Shown here: positions 16,678-27,587 of the stretch, piece by piece
How positions within the stretch are numbered: the stretch's first letter is position 1
Layout: each line of letters opens with the position of its first letter
Assembly (NCBI GenBank): GCA_902729315.2
Contig: LR746268.1
Coordinates: forward strand, 126,501-190,500
DNA length: 64,000 nt
Source: Spirodela intermedia
Taxonomy: Eukaryota; Streptophyta; Magnoliopsida; Alismatales; Araceae
Direction: 5' to 3'
The notes under the pieces: model-generated
What the model saw: the letters and a program-made list of their open reading frames with translations, nothing else
What the model was told of the DNA's origin: nothing
Database searches by the model: none
Program-made: the position numbers and the translations under genes

Positions 16678-16752
16678 CTAGGGTTTACTTACCTGGGCCC
16701 GGCCCATCCCGGAAGAGCCCACCTTTAAAATTGGGCCGGAGTTTTATGGGCT
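16678..16752 (+). promoter_or_regulatory. Telo-box and site II elements of the mtIF2 promoter
   Basis: CTAGGGTTTA (a telo-box on the opposite strand) at 16678-16687 is followed by TGGGCC/GGCCCA site II cores at about 16694-16706 and 16732-16737 and TGGGCT at 16748. Telo-box plus site II is the known promoter signature of plant nuclear genes for ribosomal and mitochondrial translation proteins. It lies ~670-740 bp before the mtIF2 ATG, which implies a 5' UTR intron. Confidence 0.65.
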
Positions 16753-17420
16753 CATGATGGGGAGGGCCACTGAAAGACCGATCGAAAGTTTGGCTCCTTG
16801 ATGAGTCGAGACCTTCTGCGATGATCCCGTTGGTTGCCGCTTAGCTAGCGCGGACGAGACGAAGAAGAAAGAGAGGCGGCAGAGGGCGGCGGTAGATGTG
16901 GGGTTTTTCTTCTTCTTCCGTCCTCGTTTTGTTACTGTTTTGCTGCTGCTGCTTTCCTCTCCCTTCTCCCTTCTCTCTTCTTCTTCGTCCGAGTGCCGCA
17001 GCCTCTTTTCTTCGTCTTCCATTCGGCTTGTTCCGCCTCTGCCTTGGGGATTTCGGTGCGATGGCCGCCGCCCAATCTCTCTATGCTTGCATTGAGAATT
17101 TTGAGGAGGTGGGGTGGTGATCTTCGCAACGTCTCTCGTTTTGGTGTTGGTTCTGATCATCTCCCGTTCAAATGGTTTTTCGCTGATACCAGACACTTGG
17201 CCCCGCGTCTGTTCGAAAAAACACTTCTCGATCACCCTCGTCATTTCTGCACTCATTAGAAATGGTTCATTCGCTTTCCACTTTTGGGGATTACCCTAGG
17301 ACATGGTATTTTCATGTCTTTTTTGGTGTATTTTTTATTTTCCTGTGGCACTTTTCGACTGATCAAGATATTTTTCTTTTGTACTACCTTTTAATGGCGC
17401 TGACAGAGGAGTATGCATGA

Positions 17421-20400
17421 ATGGCGTGGAGACCTATCTACAAGAAGGTCAGATCACCTTCCTTTGATACCATGATAATGGAATAGTGTAGTTTGTATCA
17501 TTTCTATTTCATCTTTCACTATGATATTCAGTCCGTGAAACATGGCCACTTTGATCCTTCAGTTGTGACAGCATTTTAAAGAACGGTTTTTGTCATTGCG
17601 AGTATATGAAATAACTGATGCTATATTCATTCACGAAAAAAATACACCCACATCGTATATGAACATATTCCTCACTTGCCTGTGCATTACAGTAAGCTGT
17701 TGTGTGTTTTTTGGGTCAGAAAAAGGAGCACTCGTGTGTCTGCTGAGTTCCAAATGGTCTCCAATTCCATGCCCTGATGTCGATTGTACAGTCATTATAG
17801 CTTTGTAAAATCAATCCTGAATCAACTCTTGGAAAAAAACCTCTTTCTTACCCAATGGCTAGCAGTCTCATGAAGATTTTTGAACATGACAGTGCCAAGG
17901 CATCTCGTGATGTGCTCCAAAGTTACGGTTTACTAACCAGTAAATATGGAATAATTATTGTGAGGAGCTTCTTCGTGTCGCTACTTATGCTTGCTTATTA
18001 TTTGTGCGTCAAGGTTTATGAACCAAAAATGTTAACATCCTGGATCAGTTGAGAACAGTGTGAGGTTGATTCGTTTACGGAGAATCTCAGTCTTTCACTC
18101 ACCATGCAGTTTGGTCGGCCAAAAGCAAGCGGTCTCTGTCCCAGTTGGGTCGGAGCGTTGGAGATGACAAGTCCTGTTGCTAAGAGTTTTCTGTTCTTTG
18201 ATCATATAAAGAAGACATCCAGTAAGTCATGCCAACTTTACCTTGTCATTTCTCTGGATAATTACTGTTAGTGCATGTATGCCCGAGGACGTCTCATGAA
18301 CAATGATTTTTTAGTTGCCTTTAAAGAAGTATGTGTTTTTCTACGGCGTCTCCTGTCATTGAAACTTATAGTTCTTGCTGCAGGTTTTCCAGTTAGTGCG
18401 GGATCTGTCCCTGGCTCCTGCTGCCCATTACTCAATCAGCATCCTATCGTTAGGTGCGGTGGCTTTTATTTTTTCCATTCACTTTCCAGTGTTTCTCTCA
18501 CGTCAACTGCCTCCTCTTTCTGGAGGCAAAGCTTTTAATCATCATGTGAGCTGGTAAATGGCTTCAATTGCTTTTGGTTATTACATGCCATGGGTTTCTT
18601 CTCTCCTCAAGAATTTATGCTACATTTTCCCTTTCTTTTTTTTCTTCTTCTTTGTTTGTATATGAAAAAAACGAAAATGTTGAGATGAACTTTGTCTGAA
18701 TTTCGTACATATGTAACCGAGGCTCCTGTTCTTTTACAGGCATTTCCATGCTACTGCCGTTCAATCCGCAAAGAGAAAGGAGCAGCCCAGTAATGGTAGA
18801 GATAGATCTTTGAAAGTAAGAAAGGAGAAGCCTCCTCCTGTGGAAGTTCCATACGTGCCTCCCAGACCAAAGCCTCATGTTGAAGCACCGTACATACCTC
18901 CCAGACCAAAGCGACCCGTGAAACCTCTGCCTGATAGAACTGTGGAAATTTTCGATGGCATGACTGTGGTTGAACTTGCGAAACGAACAGGTCAAACTAT
19001 TGCTCATCTACAAGAGATCCTAGCAAATGTAGGTGAGAAAGTCGTCTCGGAGTTTCATCCCATCGGCATTGATGTCGCTGAGTTGGTCGCAACGGTAAGC
19101 TTCAATACATATCTTTCCTCTACTGGATTACTTATTCTAAAACGATGCCATTGAGAATTTTACCCTTTTGGTGCTGGTTCTATATGACCATGTGGACACC
19201 CACACGTTTATATTTAGCCTGACTTGCGCCTCCCTTTATATATCATTCGAGGCATCTGTCTCAGAAATGACTTCAATTGCTCATCCGAATCATAGCTTCT
19301 CACTCTGAATAAGGCGTCTCATGGTTGTAGATATTTCCTTGTTTTAAATCCCTACCCTTGCTTCCCGCTGAACTTGCATCTGGCCCAGAAGTAGCCTTGT
19401 AACTATTCAACATGATCTTGCATCCCCTACATCGTATCTATTTCACAAGATGTACTACTAGCTGAACTGTCTCATTCTGCTATGAAGGCTAGTCTCAACA
19501 CTGGTTTATCTGTAAAATTCTTCGTGGTGCATTTGTTAATGGTGTCCGAATCAAGAGATTTCTCCCTGTCTGTTTTGTTGATTTGAGTCTATATCTTTCT
19601 GGCTGCATGCCATTGGCTCGGCCCACATCAATCATCCTCTTCTCGTGATTTTCCCACGGAGGATCACAACCTCGAAATATCACTAGGTTAGGCCCACTTA
19701 CTCTTGCTTACGCATTACAGACTGATACATCACCTTTTGACATGTCTATGGGTTCTTCGTATGTCTCAGACATATCAAAAGATAGAGCCATGATCTTCAT
19801 AAAATTCGAGCACCTTCTGTGAGTTGAAATGAAAAATGCTCTTTTTCTTTGTGTGTTCATATCCATCTCCATGGGCCTTGTTGATATTCTCTCTCGTTTT
19901 GTTTCCCGCCACCATTGCCCACTGGCTGTAACATGGCACATTGATGTTTTTGGCGTTGGTTTCCTCGCATTCATGCCTTGTAACTGCTGGTGCCGATTAA
20001 CCTTGTCTCCAGGAAGTGGGAGTTAATGTAAGAAGGCTACACTCGAGTGAGGGTTCGGTGCTCGAATTTCGGCCCCCCGTTGTGACTGTCATGGGTCATG
20101 TGGATCATGGGAAGACTTCTCTTCTAGATGCCCTGCGGCAGACCTCTGTTGCAGCCAAGGAAGCCGGAGGCATTACGCAGCACCTGGGCGCATTCGTCGT
20201 GGCCATGCCTTCGGGAGCCTCGATCACATTCCTCGACACGCCCGGCCACGCTGCTTTCAGCGCGATGCGCGCAAGGGGCGCCGCAGTCACCGACATTGTA
20301 GTCCTGGTTGTAGCGGCAGATGATGGCGTGATGCCCCAGACTCTCGAGGCTATGCGGCATGCAAAGGAGGCCAACGTGCCGATTGTGGTGGCGATCAACA

Positions 20401-22183
20401 AGTGCGACAAGCCGGGTGCCGATCCTGAGAGGGTGAAAATCCAGCTGGGCTCGGAGGGTTTGCCCTTGGAGGAGATGGGTGGCGATGTTCAGGTTGTGCA
20501 GGTCTCTGCGTTGAAGGGGACTGGCCTTGACAGACTGGAGGAGGCCCTGCTCCTCCAGGCCGAGATGATGGAGCTGAAGGCACGGATAGATGGGCCCGCA
20601 CAGGCCTACGTAGTGGAAGCGAGGCTCGATCGGGGCCGCGGGCCTCTGGCTACGGCGATCGTGAAATCGGGGACTTTAGTCTGTGGGCAGCATGTTGTTG
20701 TGGGGGCGCAGTGGGGAAGGATCAGGGCTATCAGAGACATGGCGGGAAATGTGCTTGAGAGCGCAAGGCCTGCGATGCCGGTTGAGATTGAAGGACTCAA
20801 GGGGCTTCCCATGGCGGGGGACGATGTCACAGTTGTGGGAACTGAGGAGAGAGCGAGGCTGCTCAGTGACGGAAGGAGGAAGAAGCAGGAGAAGGACCGG
20901 TTGAAGATGGTCAACGAGGAGAGGTACCCACTGGCGGAACCAGGTGCCGAGGAAGACGAACCAGAAAAACCGCAGACCGTTGAGCTACCCATCGTCGTCA
21001 AAGCTGATGTTCAGGGATCTGGGCAAGCGGTGAAAGATGCTTTGAAGAGTCTCAATAGTCCTCAGGTGATAAAACGCCGGTCAAAATTCCGCCTTTCTTT
21101 TTCTTTTTCTTTTTTTTATAATCTGCAATTTAATCATGAATTCGCAGTATAATTCATGAGCTCCCAGTACTCATTCATATTACGGCGATGTACATATATC
21201 GTGTGATATGTGGGAATAATATGTGTATATATATACCCGGATGAATCTCTTGCCTATGCTCGGCTGTTTTAGTTCGTCCCCCGGGCTGCAGGACTCTCTT
21301 TATTGTTGATTCATCTTAATCTTCCCCTGTTTCTTTGCAGGTGTTTGTGAATGTCGTCCATGTGGGCATCGGCCCCATCGGTCAGTCCGACGTCGATCTT
21401 GCGCATGCCTGCGGGGCCTGCATAGTCGGCTTCAACATACGAACTCCGCCGAGCTCCCTCAGCCTCGCCGCCGACCGGGCAAGCGTGAAGGTGAAAAATC
21501 TCCGCCGACCCCCGATTGAATATGTCTGCATTTAGATCTATTGCTTACATCGATGATGGAAACTAACGAACTTTATAGATTTGAATCGTTTATAGAACAG
21601 AAATAGATGGAAGCTAGCTAGCTTTATAGTTTTGAATTGCTTGTAGAACAGAGATAGATGGAAGCTAGCTAGCTTTTATGGATTGAATCGTTTATAGAAC
21701 AGAGATGGATGAAAAAAATTAAAGCTTGGGAGGTGGCGGTGATGGCAGATAATCATCCACCGGGTGATCTACCATCTGCTGGAGGAGATGGGGAACCTGA
21801 TCGTGGAGCGGGCGCCGGGGACCTTCGAGACGCAGGTGGCGGGGGAGGCCAAGGTGCTCCACATCTTCGAGCTCAAGGGGCGGAGCAAGTCGAAGGGCCC
21901 CGACGTGGTGATCGCCGGCTGCCGGGTCCTCGACGGGCGGCTGGTGCGCGCCGCCACCCTCAGGCTGATGCGGAGCGGGGAGGTGGTCTTCGAGGGTTCC
22001 TGCGCCTCCCTCAAGAGGGAGAAGCAGGACGTCGAGGCCGTCGAGGAAGGCGGCGAGTGCGGCCTCGTCATCCAGGACTGCCACGACTTCCGCGTCGGCG
22101 ACATCGTCCAGTGCCTCGAGCAGGTCAACCGCAAGCCCAAGTTCGTCTCCTCCGAGAGCGGGGCCGTCCACATCGAGTGTTGA
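17421..22183 (+). CDS. Mitochondrial translation initiation factor IF-2 (7 exons, 730 aa)
   Basis: This translational GTPase delivers initiator tRNA to the mitochondrial small ribosomal subunit. Exons: 17421-17447, 18110-18221, 18393-18453, 18740-19094, 20013-21065, 21341-21490, 21749-22183; the phases give 730 residues, close to the Arabidopsis homologue. The N-terminus (MAWRPIYKK then a Ser/Arg-rich stretch and RHFHATA) looks like a presequence. An IF2-N-like part ([19 protein letters not shown]) precedes the G domain: G1 GHVDHGKT at residues 213-220, DTPGH at 260-264 and NKCD at 314-317. Domains II-IV follow, ending in the conserved [16 protein letters not shown]. The ATG at 17421 was chosen because the very short first exon matches the family opening (MAWR). 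The three small 5' exons are less certain than the rest. A non-coding leader exon probably lies near 16800-17110. Confidence 0.93.
21555..21707. repeat. Three 51-bp direct repeats in mtIF2 intron 6
   Basis: Units start at 21555, 21606 and 21657 with an exact 51-bp period. Each runs from GATGGAA through a CTAGCTAGCTTTATAG-like block to GAACAGAGAT. The array ends ~40 bp before exon 7. Confidence 0.9.
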
Positions 22184-22668
22184 CCCCCGGCTCCCCCCAT
22201 TTTTCTCCGCCGGCCATTGCCCCCTGGTCAACCCTCCTCTCCTCCAGATAATTTACAGGCAGCAAGGAGCAGCAGCAGGAAGAGGAAGAAGAAGAAGAAG
22301 AAGAGCTCTGCCGAGATGGGTTCTTTGGATCTTGTAACATGCGGTTTATTGTTCTATACACGATGGGTATTGATTTTCTCTCTCCCCCCATGGACGCCGA
22401 GGACACGGGAGAGCAACAGTTTGTCATCGGAATACCTCATAATCTTCAATGAATAACCTTACAGAGTCTGTGTGATGATGCTGATGCCCTCGACTTTCTC
22501 TCTCCTCGCTACCCCCGACACACAGAAACAGAGAGAGAGAGAGAGAGGAATTTGTAATGGATTTGTGCTTGTGGGCTGGCCATTGCAGGCTTTCCAGTCT
22601 CTGCTGTGGAAAGGAACGGGCTGAGCCCGTTAAGAGAGCTCTTCACCCTCCCCCCACCCCCACCCCCC

Positions 22669-22705
<37 letters not shown>

Positions 22706-22800
22706 CTCCTTACAGGCTATCCGCGTCCTTCTCCCTTGCTCTCTCTCTCTCTCCGGCTGCCGTTCGGTCCCTGTGTGTGGAGGCTCTGCCGGTCCCGGAG
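22184..22800. other. Spacer between mtIF2 and eIF2B alpha
   Basis: This holds the mtIF2 3' UTR, a C-run and (CT)n tracts at 22669-22704 and 22741-22753. The last CT run ends ~48 bp before the eIF2B alpha ATG and is probably in its promoter or leader. The open frame continues upstream of the ATG, but it has no in-frame ATG there. Confidence 0.55.
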
Positions 22801-25015
22801 ATGTGGAAGCGATCGGCGTCCTTCGTGCTGGACAACCGGCCCCAGCAGAGCGCCGGCGGAGGCGGCGCAAGGGAACAAACCCTAGCCGCGGCCGCCGCCA
22901 CGGCGGTGTCGGGGTACTACCAGACGCGGGCGGAGCATCACGTCTTGGTGTCCGAGGACTGGCTGGAGCAGGCGGAGGAGGCCGCGTGTGGGAGAGGGGA
23001 GTCGGAGGCGGCCGCCGGCAGGGGGAAAGGCGGCGGCGCGTTCGATGTGATCGACGAGTTCAACTTCTGGCGGAAGAAGCCCGACCTGGCGGAGGCCGTG
23101 GCGGCGATCATGGCGCTTTCGGTGGTGATCCGATCGAGCGAGGCGACCACCATGATGGAGCTGGAGATCGAGCTCAAGAAGGCCTCCGACGCTCTCAAGG
23201 TAGATGGCGCGCGAGCCCTCTCTCGTATTTACTTCGTTGCCACCTTCTCGCCCTCTCTCTCTCTCTCTCTCTGTACCAGTGATCTAGGGTTGTTGATGTA
23301 CATATTCTTCGCTCAAATGCGATACCTCAGAACTTTCCTGTCGATTTTCAGCAGAGTTTTTGCAGTGGGAAGGGTTCTAGGAGATGCATCAGTCCCTCTC
23401 CCTAATCAAAAATTAGTTAGGAAAGGGGGAGGAGCTCCTAATCTGTTCTTCTTGTATCCATTCTCCCTGGAAGCTGGTGAAAATGTCGAATCCAATCGCT
23501 TGAGCAATGGAGTCGGGCTCCGGATTCGAAGGCAGCTTCAAAAACATTTGCTAGGGATTCTTGGGAAGAGCAGTGCCAGGGATTCGGATGAACATTTCAT
23601 ACAGAAAAAATGTTTTGCATCCCCTTCTCTGAATGAATCTCCTGTCAGCCGGCTTCCTGAAATCCTGGGTTCAAATCCCCTGTTCTAGGCTAGAAGAAGT
23701 TGCCCCGGAGTGCATGTTCTTGGACAACCGACCCTCAAGTCAACGCGATGTAGAGAAGGGGATGCAATCCCATCACCCCCCCGGTCAACCAGTTCTGGTC
23801 GACTGGGGCAGGTGGAAAAACGGAGAGAATTTGCTGGGATGACAAAATGTTCACTCCCTTTTTATGTTCTGTCGTTCTATCCGTTTTTGGCGTTCTTGGT
23901 TGGGATTCAGGCGATGACCAAGCTCTCGGGGTGAAATGCTTCTGACTTGCGTCTGCACCAGTCCTCAGATCTTACCTCCATCTCCCTCTCCGCCGGCTGC
24001 GATCTGTTCACGCGCTACGTCACCAGAACCAAGGCCCTGGAGTACGAGGACTTTGACGCCGCCAAGTCCCACCTGATTGAGCGCGGGGAGAAATTCGGCG
24101 AGCTTTCTCTCAGGGTAATCCTCTCTCTCTCTCTCTCTTTCTCTTTCTCTCTATCTCTGCATTTCATCTTCGACGTTGTCCTCTGCATATCCAGGCGCGT
24201 CGGATCATCGCGATGCTGACGCAGGACTTCATCTTCGATGGGTGCACCATCCTGGTGCATGGGTTCTCGCGGGTGGTGCTGGAAGCTCTGAGGATGGCGG
24301 CGATGAACAGGAAGATCTTCCGGGTCCTCTGCACAGGTCCGGCGGCGCTCTCTCTCTCTCTCTCTCACTCACACACACACATTACTTACTCTTTCTCTCT
24401 CCCTGGCGGCGCCGCCGGGTTGGTGTTGAGAGTCTTCTCTCTCTCTCTCTCTCTCTCTCGCTACCTCTCTGTGCGTGTGCAACAGAGGGGAGGCCGGACA
24501 GCACGGGGGTGAGGGTGGCGAAGGAGCTGGGGGAGGTGGGAATCCCGGCGAAGCTTCTGATCGACTCGGCGGTGGCGTACGCCATGGACGAGGTGGACAT
24601 GGTCTTCGTCGGCGCCGACGGCGTGGTGGAGAGCGGCGGGATCATCAACATGATGGGCACCTACCAGACCGCCCTCGTCGCCCACTCCATGAACAAGCCC
24701 GTCTACGTTGCCGCCGAATGCTACAAGGTCCTCTGCCTTCCCTTTCTCTCTCTCTACCCTCTCTCTCTTCTCTCTCGCTAGAGGAGTTACTGGTGGGTTT
24801 TGGGGCAGTTTGCGAGGCTGTACCCGCTGGACCAGAAGGACCTGGCGCCGGCGCTGCGGCCGATAGACTTTGGGGTGGCGGTGCCGGCGGGGGCGGAGGT
24901 GGAGACGACGGCGAGGGACTACACGCCGCCGCAGTATCTGACGCTCCTCTTCACCGACCTCGGCGTCCTCACCCCCTCCGCCGTCAGCGACGAGCTCATC
25001 AAGCTCTACCTTTAG
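22801..25015 (+). CDS. Translation initiation factor eIF2B subunit alpha (5 exons, 380 aa)
   Basis: This is the regulatory alpha subunit of eIF2B, the guanine-nucleotide exchange factor that reloads eIF2 with GTP (cytosol). Exons: 22801-23199, 23962-24114, 24195-24336, 24486-24727, 24809-25015; phases sum to 380 residues. The helical N-terminal part contains FNFWRKKPDLAEAVAAIMAL and SEATTMMELEIELKKASD. The Rossmann-like C-terminal domain carries TILVHGFSRVVLEALRMA, EGRPDSTGVRVAKEL and MVFVGADGVVESGGIIN, the conserved eIF2B alpha/beta/delta motifs, and the end (VSDELIKLYL) is typical of alpha. There is a Gly/Ala-rich insert at residues 19-35. Introns contain CT tracts (24120-24140, 24347-24366, 24440-24460). 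The start is the first in-frame ATG. The identification is secure. Confidence 0.95.
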
Positions 25016-25904
25016 TTGCTGCACCTTTAGACCTTTAGACCTTTAGAGAGAGATTGATAAAAGAGAGAGAGAGATTGATGAGAAAGAGCAGCCGTCGCCA
25101 CTCTTCTTCTACCACCATCTCTTTAGTCTCTCTGCTCTGTGTGTGCGCGCCTGTTCTCTCTCTCTCTCTCTCTCTCTTTCTCACTCTTTCTTAGGACTCT
25201 TCTTCCTGTCGTACCTTTGCAGGTCGGCGGTCTGTCTACACGTTTATCAGGCTGAGCTGCTGAGTTCGGTTCAGAAAGAAAAGGTAGCCTCGGCCCGGTC
25301 CAAGACTCTCTCTCTCTCTTTCTAGCTCTAGGACGGCGGGGTCTGGAGCTGCCACGTAGTGGAATGCACGTTTTCCACGGAAAACGAACACGTCCGCCTG
25401 ATACGGAACCGCCCGTGGGTGAAGGCCCACAGAGAGAGAGAGAGAGAGACTGCGGAGAAAACAAAGAGTCACGTGGAAATAAACTGCAGGGGTTGCTCAA
25501 TAATGCACATCCCGAGAGAGAGAGAGAGAGATGATGTGGTGGATTTGCCGTTAGGAGGTGGAGAGTGGTTGACCAGAGAAATAGGATCGGACGGTCAGAT
25601 CGTCCGAATAAACTGTGGGCCAATTTCTCCAGGCTAGTTATGAGCCTAGAAACTCAAATAATTATAATAATAACTGCGTCAGACAGAGGATATGTGACAC
25701 GTGTGTAGATAGATATATCTCCCACGGCCCCCCTTCTCTGTCCTACGCCCGCCGGGCTGTTGACCCCTCTCTGTACTAATTAAACCATGTGACGCGGAGA
25801 GAGAGAGAGAGCAGAAGAGAGAGAGAGTGGCTGGGTACTATAAGAAGGGTGTGATCTCCCGTCTAGGAGGACCTCTTCCAAATTGTTTCTAGAGGGAAAA
25901 AAGG
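25016..25904. other. Promoter region of the FLZ gene
   Basis: The eIF2B alpha 3' UTR is followed by CT/GA tracts (25157-25178, 25432-25449, 25515-25531). Two G-box cores CACGTG occur at 25470-25475 and 25698-25703, a GA tract at 25797-25827, and a TATAAG element at 25839-25844, 66 bp before the FLZ ATG. G-boxes would fit ABA or bZIP control, but this is inference only. Confidence 0.5.
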
Positions 25905-26543
25905 ATGATCCCAAGATCGGGGAGCATCTTCACGGTGGGGGAGGAGGGCGAGAGGGCGACGCCGCCGCCGGCCATGGCGACGGCGGCGGTGGCGGGAGTG
26001 AGGATCCCGAGGGGGCGGCACCTCGTGGGGCTGCGGATTCTCATCCAGAGCCCCTCCTCCTCCTACTCCTCGCGGGAGTTGAAGGTTGTGGCCAAGTCCT
26101 CCGTGAGGCTGCCTTCCTCCCCCTCCGCTTCTCCGGCGAGCTTCTCCTCCTCCTTCCTCAAGGCCTGCCGCCTCTGCAACAAGGAGCTCTCCCCTCTCGA
26201 CGACGTCTACATGTACAGGTACACACAGAGAAAGCCAGAGAGAGGATTAAGAGAGAGAGAAAAGAGAGAGGGAAGGAGTAGTATGACGAACCAAGGAGAA
26301 GCCTAAGAAGAATCCTCGATGAATCAATGAATGAATGGATGAATCAATGAATGTTTTGTGGTTGGTTGCAGGGGAGATCAGGGATTCTGCAGCGTGGATT
26401 GCCGGTGCCGGCAGATCTCGCTGGACGAGAGGAGGGAGCTCGAGGCCGCCGCCAAGGCCCGGCTCCCGACGCCGCCGCGCCTCCGCTCCGGCCACCGCTT
26501 CCGCGACTCCGACCGCCGCCGGCGAATCCTGGCCGTGTCGTAG
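25905..26543 (+). CDS. FLZ-type (DUF581) zinc-finger protein (2 exons, 161 aa)
   Basis: FLZ proteins are plant-specific small scaffold proteins that bind the SnRK1 energy-sensing kinase. Exons: 25905-26218 and 26372-26543, split inside the finger at the usual place. The domain starts at about residue 84 (FLKACRLC) and contains DDVYMYRGD and GFCSVDCRCRQI; Cys88, Cys91, Cys111 and Cys115 form the CX2C...CX3C zinc site. The C-terminus is basic (RRRR near the end). The N-terminal ~80 residues are Ser/Ala/Pro-rich without recognised domains. The start is the first ATG after the TATA-like element. Confidence 0.93.
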
Positions 26544-27556
26544 CCCCCCTCACCGAGCCATCCCTCAAAAACTATACATAATCCTCCAAAAATATCCTCC
26601 GGAATCTGATCCTCCCGCCCTGCAATTTCACCAGCTCCCGCCGATCTCTCTCCTCCGACGCCGGCGACGGTGACGGGGAAGAAAGGGAAGGGAATGGAAG
26701 GGAAGGGAAGAGCCTCTCTCTCTCTCTCTCTCTCTCTCGCTCTCTGTTGTCTCTCTCTCTCTCTCGCTCTTTGTTGTCTCTCTCTCGCTCTCTGTTGTCT
26801 CTATCTCTCTCTCTCTCTCCGGGAGGAGCTCTTTTCCTTCTCCCACCGCCTCTTTTTTCTTTTTTTTTTGTTACCAGAGATTATAGAAAAGACGATGAAG
26901 CGATTAGGGTTTAATCAGTCCGGTGTCATCCTCCTCCTTTTAAAATGGCCCCACCAACCGGACGTCGCCATCTGTCAGTTTCGCCTTGATTTCCCGCGGG
27001 GTGTGGATGTACTGCTCCCGGAGCATGTGGACGATTCCATATTGGAGTGGGGTCACCGCTTCCCTCCGGGCAGTGAGCTTAACCGACGGGAAGGAATATC
27101 TCTGATGAGTCGGATCACGAGATGGGAGGTGGTCCCCACCTGTCTTGTCACTTTCTGTCGCGCAAAACCGGGAGGGCCCCACTCCCTGAATGGTGGGCAG
27201 TCAACTGAAGTTAATGGAGGTGGGGACGCGGGGTGCCGTCTGACGTAGCTGGGCCCCACTCGGGGAAAACCAATTGATTGTCTGGTCCAGTGGGCCCCAA
27301 GATGGGGCCTTTCTTGGTAGACCACGTGGAGTGGGCCCCAATCGCGCGGCGAATCTGGAAAGATCTCGATCCTCGAAAAGAAAGGGCAGGTCAGCGTGGG
27401 GGGGGGAACCTAGGCCGCCTGCGATGTGGGCCGAGATGGGCTTATATGACGGCCGGGCCCATCCACGGCACAGTAATGCAACTTCTGTAGCCGTTCATCG
27501 GACGCCTTAGAATTTTGGTCAGCCACAATGACGCTTCTCCCTGTCTTCTCGCAGGG

Positions 27557-27587
<31 letters not shown>

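Noticed and set aside
22606-22800. N-terminal extension of eIF2B alpha
   Set aside because: The frame is open upstream, but there is no ATG before 22801, and the extra residues are Pro/Ser/Leu runs encoded by C and CT repeats.
23650-23690. tRNA T-arm-like GGGTTCAAATCCC in eIF2B alpha intron 1
   Set aside because: The 5-bp T stem does not pair beyond three bases, and no anticodon arm or acceptor stem can be drawn upstream.
26940-27510. Overlapping GC-rich open frames on both strands after the FLZ gene
   Set aside because: They overlap mutually on both strands, contain repeated GGGCCCCAC-type motifs and give no coherent protein; more like promoter-type or spacer DNA.
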